From the NCBI GenBank assembly GCA_028456385.1, contig JALNQF010000077.1, positions 1-64,000 on the forward strand: a stretch of 64,000 nucleotides of DNA. The letters are read 5' to 3'. The notes under the pieces are model-generated. The model ran no database searches and was not told the origin of the DNA. It saw nothing but the letters and a program-made list of their open reading frames with translations. The position numbers and the translations under genes were made by a program. Source of the stretch: Ophiosphaerella korrae. Its lineage: Eukaryota > Ascomycota > Dothideomycetes > Pleosporales > Phaeosphaeriaceae. Every line of letters begins with the position of its first letter. The stretch's first letter is position 1. Below, piece after piece: positions 24,455 through 38,879 of this stretch.

Positions 24455-26553
24455 TTGCCTTCTCTTCTTTGTATCTATAGATACGCGTTAGTAGCTGTAA
24501 GATTAGGTCTACCTAGTAATAAACCCTATGTAGAAATTCTTAGTAGTTATTTCGACTTAGTAGATACGATATTCTATCTCTTTAACCTAGTAGAGTTGCT
24601 AGCCTACCTCTTTAATTTAACAGATCTAGTAATCTAGCTTATTAAATTTCTTAACTTTGCGTTTAGCTTTAAAGATTTGTTAGCTAAGCTATTTGTATTA
24701 ATAAGATAAGTTAGAGGCTACGACTAGCTGTAGGCTTAGTAACAAGAAAAGCGTTAGTAACGAGAAAAGAATATCTTGCTAGGGAATAAGGCTATAGCTA
24801 GGAGAAGGCTCTAGCTACAACTACTATATAGTTACGTCTAGCTACGTTAGGTTTGTTAAGTAAAGAGACGCGTATATAGAGTAGGGAGATACGTATATTT
24901 ATGGCTAGATAAGCTAATCGCTAAGGACGCTAAATATAAACAGGTTATATAATAAGTTGTTAAGCTAGTCGTTATTACCTATTAGGTATTGTATAGCTAT
25001 AACAATCTCCTAGTGCTTAAGTAGTATAACTTACTAGAGTAATTTAATGTTTTTTTGCGCTTATTATATTAATATAGCTTGTTATATATAAGTATATATA
25101 AGCGCTATCTCTCTATAAAGCTATAAATAGCTATTAATAGGTATATATAGTAATAAGCTTCTATTAGTTTATATTATAAAGCGCGGCTTAGTAATACTAA
25201 CTATTAGTCTAAGCTAACCTCTAGTCTTTACTAGCTTACATCTACTCTAGCTTAATATAGTGTTTACAACGTCTCTACTCGACCTTTAATAGTTCTTAGA
25301 TTAGCTACTAGGTTATAATCGCAAGTCTATACTAATTATAGTAAGAATAGACGCTATAGACTATTTAGCGCTTAGAACGTGCGATACCGTAGGTTATTAG
25401 TCGTAATAACAAGATACTAAGTTTATTTGCAGGACTGCGCAATAGAATAGGGCCCTATTAAAGATACTACTAAATATAGGTGCCCTGCATATACTCTATT
25501 AAGAGTAATAGTCTAACTACTACGCACCTATCTTTACTTAATCTAGCATAGCTCTTTACTATAGAGTTATAGATATCTTACTAGATAGCCTAGATACTAT
25601 ATTAAAGACTACTACCTAGCTTTAAGTAGTATAGATACTACTAGCCTTAGTGCTATATAGCACGATACTATTTAGAGATAGTGCCTAGATATAGACTTAG
25701 CCTATAGGCCGCCTTTATACTACACATATTATCTATCTAGGTGTAGTACGCCTCTAATAGAATATAGACGCTATAAGCAATTTCTTAACAAGTATACTAT
25801 AGTATTTTATTCTAGTATAACTTAGAGTCTATTTATATAATTAAAGCTATATACTATTATATATCTAGCTACCTACGTCTTATCTTACCCTAATCTATTA
25901 GCTCTATCGTTAATATATCTAGCCTTTACTAGAAAGTATAATTAAAAGTAAAAGACTCTAGTATAAGCGTCTAATAGTAGTAGCTCTCTAGCAATGCCTA
26001 AGAGCTACTTAGGAGCGTTTAGTCCTACCTTGTTAGGATCTTGTATCTAGTACGCTAGTACTATAACAAATTAGCTATTTATTAATCGAGATATAAATAG
26101 GTATACCTTGTATACCTAGCTAAATAACGTAAGCTTGCCTAGAGCGTTAAGGTCTACAAAGTATTAGAGTCTAAGAACTAGAGGTTAAGCTATAAAAACT
26201 AGCGCTACTAGTAATAACTACTCCTAGAATACTATTACCTAATCTCTTACTAGGAAGAAGAGATTAAAAAGGTCTAGAGAGAGCTATAGTAATCTAAGGC
26301 TAGGTTCTATATCCTTAAAGAGAAGTGTAACAAGGAACTAGAAGAGTATAAGAGAATAACAAAGGATAGTACTACGTAGCCTAGTAGTTCTAACACTAGA
26401 GCTAAAAGGCCTCTTACTCTTAATACCTACGTTAAGGCGTACTTACTACTATCCTAGGGCGCGAGAAAACGTTAAAAGTATAGTGCGCCTAACTACGCGC
26501 TAGAGAGCAAAGTGCTAGTAACGCGAAGCCTACGTTGCAAGAAAACCAACTAA
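24455..26553 (+). pseudogene. Unidentified gene remnant with C-terminal coiled coil
   Basis: From about 24455 to 25960 one plus frame has a low stop density (about 3-4 per 100 codons). It starts with hydrophobic sequence (LVDTIFYLFNLVELLAYLF) and passes into a Gln/Arg/Lys-rich helix near 24.75 kb. The last 110 codons read better in another frame: RELQQSKARFYILKEKC and ELEEYKRITKDS form a Glu/Lys coil, then a Ser/Pro linker, a basic tail and a TAA at 26551. A frame change or intron between about 25960 and 26150 is needed to join the parts, so they may be one gene or two. The family is not recognised. The inverted-repeat element at 26728 lies 175 bp downstream. Confidence 0.42.
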
Positions 26554-26727
26554 CAATATTAGGGCACAATAGCTATTTATTATAAGTAGTTAGTTATCTA
26601 AATAAATTATTTCTTACAATAGAGTAACATAGATTCTAGTTAATATAAAATATATTCCTCTATTTTACTACTATTATTACTTAGCTATTATTATTTGTAA
26701 AATACTATATACTGTATCTATTAGTTA

Positions 26728-27098
26728 CTATACCTATTAGTAAGATAAACTATCTATATTTCTTTAGAACCTTAATATTGCGGCTACGTAATATAGCCTT
26801 TAGTAATATAGTATCTTAAACTTTACTAGTAACTATCTTAAACTTACTTAGTACTACGTACTTATTTCTAATACTTATTACTTACTAAGGCTAAGGCTAA
26901 GGCCTTTCTCTTTTCTTTCTAAGATAATTAGAGAGCTTTAGTAGAGTCTCTCTCCTCTTTCTAACGCGCGCGTTTAGTAGCTTTAGTAACTTTTTCTTTC
27001 TTTTTCTCTTCTTTAAGCCTCTCTCTATATTGTACTTTACGTGTTAGAGTATTAGGGTGTTTATTACGCTAAGGTGTTTATTTAACTAATAAATATAG
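26728..27098 (-). mobile_element. 371-bp MITE-like element with Fot1/pogo 3' end
   Basis: The ends are inverted repeats: CTATACCTATTAGTAAGATA at 26728 and, reversed at 27098, CTATATTTATTAGTTAAATA. Both ends are flanked by TA (26726-26727 and 27099-27100), the target duplication of Tc1/mariner-pogo elements. Inside, on the minus strand, 27040-26870 repeats the Lys/Glu/Arg-rich C-terminal coding end seen in the Fot1 remnants at 55.3 and 63.5 kb, including the counterpart of ERDSTKAL and KRKALALAL. The element therefore looks like an internal-deletion derivative of a Fot1-like transposon that kept both ends and the 3' coding tail. It cannot encode a transposase. Confidence 0.85.
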
Positions 27099-27149
27099 TA
27101 TACCTAGCTTGTATAGGCTTAAGAAACCTTTCTCCTTACTAAAATTTAT

Positions 27150-28350
27150 TACTAGGTAGATAAACACAAGATTTTTACTACCTATACTGTTTTTAAAGCT
27201 ACTTAATTACTTGTAATTACGTATACTAACGCTAGACTTAGTATTATAGTTGTAGTAACGCCTATTAAAGTTGCTATACCTAGCTCTAGCTACTGCTTAT
27301 AACCTACTTAGGTGTAAGCTATTACTATTTATAGGGTAGTAGCAATCCTACTATACTAGCTGCCCTAGCAATGCTTGTAGTAGCTAACACGTATATAGAT
27401 AGTTGCTACAATAGCTATCTCTATATCGCTAGCAATCTCTAATACCTATAGCGTAGCTACTACTAGCGTTCTTAGCTACTAATATACTACTTAGGCCTTC
27501 TTATATTATTGTAGTAGTAATAGGTCGTATACAAGCGCTGTTTAATAGTTATAATTATAGCTATTCTATAAGCTCTTTAGCAAGTATAAGATTAAAATCG
27601 AGGTAAACAATGTTGTTGCTATCGCAACTAATTTCCCTTACTAGCTTCTATAAGCTTCGCTAGTTACTAATATAATTACGCTTTAAAGTTTTAATTATAT
27701 AGTTATATTTTACCTATTTAACTAGGTGTATAATAGCATAGAGGTTACAATTGTAGTCCTATAAGGTTTTAAATTGCGAACAATACTATTAACCTACTCC
27801 TATAAATTATTACTGCGTAGTTAGTATAGCTTAACGCTGCGCTTACTATTATACGCTAAGATAATTAGATTCTTCTCTATATTACTAAAATAAGCTCGCT
27901 ACTATACATGTATAATAGAGACGTCCTCTACTAGTTAAGATAACAAATTTAGTAGCTATAGCGTGCCTATAAGTTACTAATAAGGTAGCTCGTTATCTAT
28001 AGCTTTAATACTTACCTTAATACTAATACTTTTGCTTACGCCCTCACTTACACTGTTATTCTCTAGTAATAGACTACTATCGCCTTTATTAATATTATTA
28101 TTATTATTAAGCGTCTATAAAGTTATAGTAGACTACGTATACTAGGGCTCTTTATCTTCTTTAGGCTCGAAGAGCGAGCTTTAGCGCGTAGCTAGAGGCG
28201 ATACAAGGCCTCTAGAGGCTATAGCTGTATAGTGTATACCTATTTTTAGTATAATTATAGTAGAGTAAAGATTCTTAGATTGTAAAACGCGCCTACGTTT
28301 ACCTAGGTTAACGCCTTATTTAAATAGCTAAGTTAGCTTATACTAACGTT
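27150..28350 (-). pseudogene. Unidentified gene remnant with Asn/Ser-rich segment
   Basis: A minus frame from about 28340 down to 27150 reads as protein-like sequence. It begins basic (KRRRVLQSKNLY) and has an Asn run followed by an acidic Ser-rich stretch (NINKGDSSLLLENNSVSEG) near 28.1 kb. A helical part with NIEKNLIILAQSQRSVKLY lies near 27.85 kb, and a Ser/Cys/Tyr-rich end follows. Stops are about 7 per 100 codons, all TAG/TAA. No family recognised. Confidence 0.42.
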
Positions 28351-31300
28351 TGCGGTTATTCTACATTATAAAAATATTTACCTAAGTATTCTAAGAGCTA
28401 TATACAACTATAATACTAAGAAAACAATATATATATTTTAGGCGATATAGGCAGCCTTACGTACATTAGAAACCTTAAAAACATTAATATATACTATTGT
28501 TTAGGCAGCAGTGTATATAAGCTTAGTATACTCTTACCTAATACCTATACAAGCTACGTGTACGTAGTATTTTGCGAATAACCTAATCGAGACTAATTAA
28601 TATCCCTCCCTATCTATAAGAAATCCTACTGCGTAGGAAAATATTTACTGTTTAGGTCTATATTCTCTTAACCTTATAGTATACTTAGTTATCTTTAAAG
28701 ATATATTATCCTTTAAGATAATCTCTCTAGTATCCTACTATATAATAGGAAAATTGCGTACATATTTTATACTATTAATTATTTCTTATAAGATATATTA
28801 ATATTGTAATAGCTTAACACTCTTGTTAGAATATAATAACGTCTAAATATCTAAATTTTAGAGGTTCTTTAGCGTTACTTGAGATAAGATATAATACCTT
28901 AGAGCTTATATTAACGAGTAGGGGTAATGTCTAGATTTATCTATGTCGGTATACTTAATTAATTAATTAATTAATTGATTCGATCCTACTTAGTTTTAGC
29001 TACGTTTTCTCTATAGCTATACCTAGCTAGTAGACTTAGCTAATAGCTAACGCGACACAAGAACCTTGTTCTACGCTGCCCTACGTTACTCCTATAACTA
29101 GGAGCTAGCTGTCCCTAGAGGCCTACTATTATCTATCTAGCTTCTACTTATAGCTATATACATTTCGTCTTAAGAAGTAACGTAGCTATCTATAATTTTT
29201 GTTCTTTAAATTGTTCTTTTTATATATATACTATTACTAAAGCCTTGTATAGGTACACTATTATATTAGGTTTGTAGAGGTACTCTACCTCGTGTCTTGT
29301 AACTATAATACCTTTAGTCTCCCCTTAATATTTAGCTATCTTTTATACTAGCTTACCCTTAGTCTCTTAGGGATTAAGATATATACTCTAACTTTTAATA
29401 TTCTTCTATATTATACTACCTCCTACTAGGTTCCTATATAGCTATATTTTGTAGTGTAATCTACTATCAAATATAGTAATAAGCGCACTTCGTTGTAACG
29501 CAGCTCTACAAAGGTAATACTCTGCCTAGATATACTTTTAGTTTAACTAAGTATAGGAGCTCTCGCACAAATCTCCTTAGACCTTATTAGGTGTATTAAA
29601 GGGGCACTACTCCTTTAATATAGGGTAGGCGATAGTTAATAAGGCTATATAGCAATCTATAGTATTAAAGTAGTACTAATAGTAGTATACTAAGTATCTG
29701 TAAAGTAATCTATTTAAGGGATAGTACTATTTAGCTATAGGTAGGTTAAGGTAGGACGTCGTAAATATTGCTAGTTAGCAATAAGCTAACTAGAAAACCT
29801 ATTAGTAACTATTTGTTGTAGGCTTTAGCTATATACAAAGAGTTTAGGCTCTATTGTTACCCTTGTACTACTATATTACAGCTAGATAGCTATACTATAT
29901 TCCTTAAACGTACTATATTATGCAGCTTACTTGTAAATTTTATTAAACTATCCCTACTATAGCTATAGTAGTAGCTCTTATAGGACTAAATTAATATAGA
30001 GGGATATACAATAGCCTATAGAAACTACTAAGGTAACGTATAGATATATTTTATACTTTTGTAATAGGTTTTCTAAAATTAAATTCTTACTATTTATTGT
30101 ATTTTTTATATATAATTAGGCTTAACATAGCTATAAGTAAGTAGAGTATACTAGATAATAAATATAAGTTACTAAAGTGTAATTACGTTAGTTATATAAG
30201 ACTATCTTAAGCTATCTAAAAAGTAGTACTCGCCTCGATCGTAAGTACTAACTAGGGTAGTAATATTATATAACCTTACACACTACAATAGCTAAAAGGC
30301 TAGTATAACTTATTTATTTAAGGATAAAGCTCTTTAAGTTAAAGAAGACGTCCTAGTTTATATTATAAGTAGTATATACCTTATAGTGCTACTAGAATAA
30401 GAGCTTTCTATTCTACTATTAGATCTGCTATTCTATATACTAGACGTAATAGTAACTACGCGATTGTAATTTATTACTAAGGAATAGATAGAAGTACTTC
30501 TAAGAGACCCTAGTATATAACCTACAATAACTATCTAGAAATCTTATATATACACAGGTAGTAGTACCTACTTAAAGTCGAAGTACCCTACTAATTTGCT
30601 AGCGCTTAGGGTTTTCCTAGCCCTAGGGATAGTTAGACGTTAGTTAATTTTAAGGTACGTCCTTACGCACTTTAGCGTTACCTTAACAAGCCTAGCTTAA
30701 TATTATAATTTGTAGTTAAATCCTAAATATTATAAAAAGACTAATTGTTTCCGCTAGTATATAAACTTTAATAATCTATATTTTAGTAGTTTCTAACTAG
30801 ATAGTCTCTAACTTAGTAGAGCGCTACTACTACACCGCGACAAGTATATAATAGTTGTAATTAGCGATATAATAAAGGCTCCCGCCTTAGCGTAATATTT
30901 AATTGCAATATATCTAAATATATAAGAACTAGTTCTAAAGTAAGCTACTACTTATACACTCGTAGTAACACTTACTAATATTAGTAGCTAGTAATATATA
31001 GTATAACATCGGGCTCTAGACGCGCTATTCTAGTCTACTCTTACTATAACTACAGCAATACTCGTCTATCTCGGACTATTTCTCTTAAACTATTTTAGCT
31101 ACTTTAAGGCGATAGCTACTAGCACTGCGAATACTATAGTATAGACGAAAACCCTAACGCTAAGCCTAAAAACCTTACCCCTCTCTACTTCTACCTATAC
31201 TAGTAGCTACTTAACTTCTACGATAACCTTCTACTAAAGTATAATAAGTACTAAATATAGTAAGTAATATAGTATACCTATAGAAAAGTAGATAAATACT

Positions 31301-34300
31301 CGTATCTTGTTAATAGACTCTTAGTTGTTCCTAGTGTTCTTAAGCTACTAGATATATATTAGATAGTAGGACAGCGTTAGTAAGATTATTATTAATACTA
31401 AACCTATAATTAAGTAAATTAAGACGTTCTTAGGTAAGCTACTTAAGCTACTCTTTAGGGGAAAAAGTTTACCTATCTACTCTTAAATCGCGTCTTCTAT
31501 AAGGCCTAGTAAGTCTTAGACCTCTTCTAGCACAAAGTTAGAGATATTAAAAGGCGTATTACTATATAATAAATACTACTTATAGCCTATATAGAACTAA
31601 TCTATACTAAATAAGTAGTTTAGTAGAACGTAGTTATCTATCTAGAGTAGAAAAGTAGTTACTAAGCTTATTGCGCTTTGCACGTAGCTAGCAGCGTCTA
31701 AGACCTTTATAGTAGTAATATCTAGGAGGCTATTAGCTCTATTATAAATGTCCTAGAGTAAGTCGCGTAGTAGGAGCGCTAGTAGAGATAATAAGAGCTA
31801 GTCTAAAAGATAACTAGGAAGGTCGAACTACTACTAAGACTTACGAGTTAGTATACTACCTTAGCCTTACTTAGTATGTCTAGGTATCTTACTTTTAAGA
31901 CTAGTAAGCTAGTTATAGTAGCCTTTTCTATAAAGATAATATAGAACGTTATAACGCTAATAGTAGCTAAGAGAGTAATAAAGGTAGTATTAGCAACAAA
32001 AGCAAGATAGATCGCTATCTTAAGTATAGTAAGAGATGTTAAGCGCGCTTTTAGTATAGTATAGTAGGTTAGGCTTACTACTACTTATAAGTAGCTAAGG
32101 CGATAACACGAGGTAGAGCCTAGAAAAGAGGCCTTCCCTCTTAGCTACTATATAGAACCTACTAGGCTAGTAGTAGTATTAGAAGTAGGTTATTATAGAT
32201 AAGAATAGCTATCCTATACTATAAGGCTATATAACTAGCCTAACTTCCGCACTCTTATACTACTACCGCAGATATCTTGCTATTATAACAATACCCCTTA
32301 CTTATACTAACTTAGTATTAATAATACTAGAATTACTTAAAAAACAGATAGCTTTAAAGTAAGTTTGTCGCTTAGTCGTAGAAGTTCTTACTAAAGCGCA
32401 CACTAGCTAATTAAAAGTAGTCTACTATAAGCCTAAGAAGATAAAAAATAGCTAGCTAGTAGTAGTCCTAATTTTAGTTATCCTACTTCTTGTTATCCTC
32501 TTTTTAGTATATATATACCTTTACCGCTAAAAACGCACTTTATAGATAGGAAAGCTAATACCTTTAAGTAAAGGTAATCTATAAGGTGCCTAGTAAGGAC
32601 TAAAGATAGATAACTATTACTCTATAGAAATAAAATACGTCTTAAAAAGTAGTAAATAAGAGTATCTACGTTTAGTATTCTATACCCCTTTAGTAATTAT
32701 AATATATAATTGTTTTCGTGTTTATATATAGCTATCTACTAGTCTCTCTAGATATATATTAATAGCTTTCTAGCCGCTATAATCTTGTAGACTTACTATC
32801 TCTCCCTATAGGTACTCTATCTTAATATAAGACTACAAAGTTAAGAACTTATAAAAGAGGTATAATCTCTCGTTCTATATATATATAATAGGCAGCTATA
32901 GCGACTACAGCTAAAATAACAATACTAGGCTATTTATTAGGACTAGTTAACTTTACTTAACTACACTAAGCCTATCTTTAAGACGCAGTACTAGCTTTTA
33001 AGCTATCTACTTAACATATACAATACAAAAGATTAATTAAGCTTTTCTTAGGCTAGAAAATAATCTCTCTCTTAAAAGCCTACTAAAAGTTAAAGCATAC
33101 CGCTATAGCTTTTAAGACTACTTTTATATTAACTTCTAATTACAAGTAAGACTATTTTACTACTAGAGAGCTCTATTAAGAGGTAACTTTCTCTATTAAT
33201 CTACTTTTAAGCCGCGTAAAGGAGGTCTAACGTAGTAAGTAACTACTAATACTATAAAAACTTACCCGCAAACACGTACTCCTATAGTAGCGCGTTATTA
33301 ACTATTAAAACTAGTAGTGTTGTACGCTAAATCTACTTAAGAAGACCTATAAAGCTCTACTATTAATAAATAACGCGCTTAAGGTCTTTACTTATAGAGG
33401 TGTAGTAGCTAAAAAAAATAGGCTAATATACTACAGAACTAGTAATAGGCACGTTAATTCCTCTAATAGTACGTATAGACCTACTAAGTAGATCTAGAGA
33501 TATTACGCGGATATAGATAGTCGTATATATAAGTTAGTTACGGCTTTATAGTTACGATATTGTATTATACCTTAGTAGATTAATAAAAAGAGACAATATA
33601 ACTAGTTACTCCTCTTATTAAAGTATTGCGTGTACATTACTATTTAATAAACGTACTTCTACAAGACTATATAGCTATTGCAAGTAACTTAGTCTAAGGG
33701 GTAGTAATTAGCCTCTAGAAAATATAATTAGTAAGTACATATAGCTAATAGCTTAATAGTTTCTACCTCTTCTAGACCTAGAGATAGCTATACAAGTACA
33801 TTACCCCTAAACTACCTACATTAAGTGCGCTAGAGGAGCGTTTATATTAGAAATAAGTTAACGTATATCCTCTTATAATAGAATAACTAGCGTAGTAGAA
33901 TAAGATTCTCTAAAGATCTACCTTAACTATAGTAATAAATAGTTATCTATAATTAAATAGTGTACACCTCTTCTATACCCTTATACGTAGCTACTACTAA
34001 GCGCTTATAGAAAAATACGCAGATCTAAGGTTACTATTAACTATTCTATTCGCAGCGACATTTTGTTCCTTAGCTATTTACTCTAGCTTAGTCTAAAGTT
34101 TTAGTATATTAATTAGATTTAGAGGTATATAACAAAGCTATAGATAGAGATCTTAGAGATAGTTATCTTAGATACTTGCAAGCTACCTATAGTTAGTTTT
34201 CTAAGAGTTTCTCTATAAAGAATAGGTTAGTAAGATTTAAAAGCTCTATCGCAACTAAGATAGCTTTATTATACTAGATTATAGATTATATACCAAGACC

Positions 34301-36640
34301 TACTACTTATTACGTAATTTCTAGTTCTAGTATATTCTTTTAGTTTAGTTCTATTCTATTCTTAGCGCTAGTCGTCTTAAAGCTACGTAGATCTAGCTTT
34401 CCCTTATTCCTTCCTTATAGTTAGTATAGTAACTACTAGCTCTAGAACTACCTCTAGGCGCACGTAAAAGCTACTCTACCCTAGTTAGGTAATATATCTC
34501 GTACTACTATTTACTATTAGAAAAAAGGACAACCTTTAAGAAAAGCAAAGGCTAAAGACTAGTAATACCTTATACTATCTAAAGAGAAAGCCTCTATTAA
34601 TTTCCTACTACAAATAAGTTAACTAAGAAGAATATCCTTATAGGCTAGGCTAAAATAGGCCTATCTCTATTTAACCTAGCGAGAGTCCTTCGCTATACTA
34701 TAAAACTAAATACCCTATTAACTATTTAAACATCCTATAAGAACAATCTATCCTATAAGAGTAGACGTCTAGCGCAAGGTAAAGGCGTATAGACCTTAGC
34801 GACGCTAGTATTATTAGAAGCTCTTATAAGACTACTTTACCTAATTAAATAGCGTCTTAGTAATAATAATAATAATAGGTTAAGTAGAGCCTAGCATTAG
34901 AATCTTGTATAGAAGCTTACTAACACTACCTAGAAGTTATTTACTTAACACGCCCTTAACTAGAGTTATATCAAACTCCTAACTAGTATAAAAACAAGAT
35001 TATAGTTTTATTAAGTAAGTAGAATATACTATCCTTAAAGATAAAAGGCTAGAGATATATAGTCGTAGAACAAACAAAGTAAATAGGCCTACTAAATAGT
35101 ATTGTTCTTAGTAGCTAGTCGTAATTAGGAAGGTTGTACGTTAGTAATAGATAATTAGAGAATCTTAAACAAAGTACTAAAGTGCGTAGTAATAGCGTAT
35201 AAATTAACCTTCTAATTAGCTATTATAGTTAATTATAGCTCGTAAGCGTTTCTATTAGATCCTTAGTCCTTTATAAAGCTTCCTAATTAGTCGCAATAGA
35301 TAGAAATAATAGTAGTAAGCTTAGTTAGATAAGTTTCGTTACTCCTATAATAAAGGTCTCCTCGCAAGTTTAGTAGGTAAGCGTGCACCTTAATGTAATT
35401 TTCGTATAGCTGTAAGTAGAAAGGTTTAGGAATTATCTAGGTATATAGCTTAAGCGAAATTTTAAAATCTAAAGACTTATATAGGTTTCTATTATACTAT
35501 AAGTCTAAGTAAGTACCTAGATTTTATTCTACTACAGTAGTTATTCTATTATAAGAGGATATACGTTATATCTTATAGGGCTAAGTAAAAGCTACACTAG
35601 GTGCGAGAACTAGGTCTAAGGCTTACGTTCTAGTAGAGGCTTATTAGTAACTTATATACTAGCTTAACCTAATAACTTTCTATATAGCACTATAATAGCC
35701 TAAGTTACAAGCTTTTGCAAAGACTTAAAATACGTATTAACTTAATTAGTGCGAATCTAGCTAAAGCAGCTCTATAGGAATAGAAAATGTATTTCTAGAG
35801 ATTTATCTAAGCTAAACATTGTAAACACAATCGCAGCGCCCTAGTAGAGGCTAATTTAAAATGTCTTCTATACAACAACGTAGGTATAGAGTATAATTCT
35901 AGTAGTACTTCTAGATTATATTAGAGCCTTCCTTAAAAAGCCTATCGCACTTATTATACTAGTAAGTAGATAGTAGTAACGTTGCTACGAATACCTCTAT
36001 AGTAATATAGGTAAACAGGTTACTTAAATTATACGTAGACTTTTTTACTTAGATATTAGTAATATTTTTAATTATACTTAAGTATAACTAATCTAGTAGT
36101 ACTTTTAACGCCTTCTACTAGGCCTACTCCCTATAGTTAATAAGGGCGAGGGCGATATTTAAACTATTATTCTTAGGGATCTTATTAAGTATTTTATAGT
36201 ACGAGGCTTAATTGTTGTAAGCTTAAAGGTATTTATACTAGTCTAGTCTAGCACTTTTATTAAATTAGGTAGAACTAGTTTTATTTAGGAAGCGTATTAG
36301 TTATTTTATAAGAATTAGATTGCGAGAGTCTTTAAACTTTACTTGCTTCGCCGATAGTATCTAATTAGTATTAGGATTTAGCTTATATTTACAATCTAAA
36401 AAGAAAGAGTATAACCTAGTTTAGCTATATACTAGTCGCTTTACACTACGTCCTTTATTAGAGGGGTCTAACAAACGCTTTTAAGTAGGTATAGTAGGGA
36501 TAGCGATTAGGTAATCTTTAGTTAGGAGATTATACGTAATATTCTACTACTTTATAGGTAGTAGAATAATTAAATACAAATTAAGATCTTACGTAGACAT
36601 GTATTTAGCTTAACTTTTAACCTACTTTTAACCTAATCCT
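28351..36640. other. Long RIP-mutated interval without identified genes
   Basis: I recognise no family over these 8.3 kb. Tentative hints only: near 31.0-31.9 kb a plus frame shows a hydrophobic segment and an SR-rich stretch (SKSRSRSASRDNKS). Near 32.46 kb a plus frame holds one hydrophobic helix (LVVVLILVILLLVILFLVYI) followed by basic residues, like a single membrane span. Stop density is near 10 per 100 codons, so neither is called a gene. Confidence 0.35.
28955..28977. repeat. (TTAA)n microsatellite
   Basis: Five to six uninterrupted TTAA units. Confidence 0.95.
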
Positions 36641-36642
36641 AC

Positions 36643-36722
36643 TTCTAGTCTTCCTCTATTTCTAGTCTTCTTCTATTTTTAGTCTTCTTCTATTTCTAGT
36701 CTTCTTCTATTTCTAGTCTACT
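36643..36722. repeat. 17-bp pyrimidine-rich tandem repeat
   Basis: About five copies of TCTAGTCTTCTTCTATT with single-base differences. Confidence 0.92.
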
Positions 36723-36841
36723 CTATTCCTACATCTAATACTAAGCTAACTAAGCTAAGTTTTACTCCTCCTATTAATTATATAGTAATAGCTAGTACTA
36801 CACTATATATAGTAAGCTCCTAAGCTAAAGAGAAGGTATTA

Positions 36842-38190
36842 GCTAGATAACTTCTACTACTACTAGCTTTAACGCCTAAACCCTAGCTCCTCTTGTTAAC
36901 GTAACTATCTATAGTAATTCTTATAGTACTTAGGATACGCTTAATAGTAGAGAAGAGGCGGGTAAGGTAGGTATAGCAAGATCTTAGACGCTGTTACTAG
37001 GGCAGAGGCATTCTATTGTCCTCTTTTCTTATAGTATTAGTACGCACGAAGCGCCTAATATTATATCTATCTACGCGATATAATCTCTATAGCGCACTAC
37101 TATCTCCTGTATCTATAAATACTACCCTAGGGGCCGCGTTAGTAATAAGTATAGTTCTATCGAGGAGGCTAAGAGGTTGCCTACAAGTATAGATATATTA
37201 TTGTATTAAGTACGTAGACTATACTTTAGATAGCCTTATGCGCCCTCTAGTTAGGACACTAAGTAAAAGGTACTACTATAGTGTTATATTAACACCTAAT
37301 ATATAACTAAGAACCTACGTACTAAGGTCTAAGCAATATATATTCTTGTAACGCTATAGTAAAACTAGTAGGTACTATACTATCTAATATATTAGTTGCG
37401 TAGACTTAGTATTAAGGAGAGATACCTATATAGATAGTGTAAAATGTAGTTGTATTAAAGCAGTCTTAGCTAGCATCTAGGTTGCCCTACGTATTATTCG
37501 CGAGGCGTTGCGTAGAGGCTAAACGTCTATAGTATCGCCTAGCCCGCTCCCTAGTTACTACTCTCTTACTTTACCTTATAGTATTACTTACTACTACACA
37601 GTCTAGTAGACAACTATTTTTATCTACATTTCTTCTAAGCCCTAACTATTTATACACTACTTCTATATTCCTTTGTCTTCTACCTACGCCTAGTGTAATT
37701 AGGACAATAGTACGATTTACGTAATAACTTCTCGTCCTACTCTCTAGCACTTATTAATATTCCTAACTATATACTACTTAGACAAGGAGTAACTAGCGAC
37801 CTAGTACTATAACAAGGGAAGAGGATAGACAAACTTAATCGCGCAATACTTAGGTAATACTATTACAATAGCTATGCACGCTAGGGACTATACCTTTTAA
37901 GGTAGCTCGTACCTTATTAAGTAGACTTAATTAACTATATACTATATAGAGTATCTTATTAGTAATACTAACGACAATAATAATAGTGTTCTTAATCGAG
38001 TATACTTATCCTAGCGATTATATTTCAGCCCTATATATTAGATAATACTTTTAGTTAAGGATAAGACAAGTATTTTATAGACTTGTTACTTAACTATCTT
38101 AGAGAGGTATAGAGTTGTAGCTTATATGTCCTAAAAAGAATTCCTAGCGACTACCTAGGTTACTAACCTAAAGATAACTTGCGATTGCAT
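36842..38190 (+). pseudogene. Unidentified gene remnant, about 445 codons
   Basis: One plus frame carries readable sequence across the interval, with only about six stops between 37082 and 37560. Segments include TLGAALVISIVLSRRLRGCL, a Cys-containing VKCSCIKAVLAS, then GNTITIAMHARDYTF, an Asn/Asp run and LTILERYRVVAYMS near 38.1 kb. No family recognised. It converges on the 3' end of the DUF3723 remnant. Confidence 0.45.
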
Positions 38191-38879
38191 TTAATAATAT
38201 ATTACTAGCCTAACTAGCCTCTATACTTTTAAAGTTTTAGCACTTCGTCTTAGTAAGTACTTAGCCTAGTTAACTACGATACTTATAGGTATATACTCGC
38301 GAGCCTAGCTACGTAGGATTTAAAACCTCCTTGCTCTACTTACCTATTATATTGTAGGCAAAAAAGAGTATAAATATATTGTGTTTATTCCTTTATTAAC
38401 AATATCTTCTATACACGTCTTAATACTTAGTGCTCTATTACTACTATTATATATTTTTATAAGTATAGATTACTCTAGGTACTTCTTTACTACTTTCTTT
38501 ACTAGGCTTAGGTCCTTTAGGCTAGCCTACACAACTTAATCGACTTTCTAGGTGTTACCCTCGAGTCTTCTAAACTTAATATACTCTTAACCTTCTTTAT
38601 CTAATAGTTTATCTTACTAGTCTAACGCCCTAGTAGTAAGATCTTCTTTAACTAGGTTCTCTAGTATAGTGTAGATAGAGTTAGTAGGGTCTATTATAAT
38701 AACTTCTTACTATACCTCTACTATAGACTTTGCTACTAGACTATTAGCCTTAGCTATATTACTTAGTATCGCGCTTTATAATATTTACTTATCTATAGTA
38801 CCTTTACTACTCTCTAGGATAATCTATATAATTTACTAACGTATAAGTTACTAACTATTTACTCCTCTAATCTTATTTA

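Noticed and set aside
24455..24637. Isolated 60-codon small membrane protein
   Set aside because: It is simply an unmutated piece of the longer low-stop frame that continues to about 25960.
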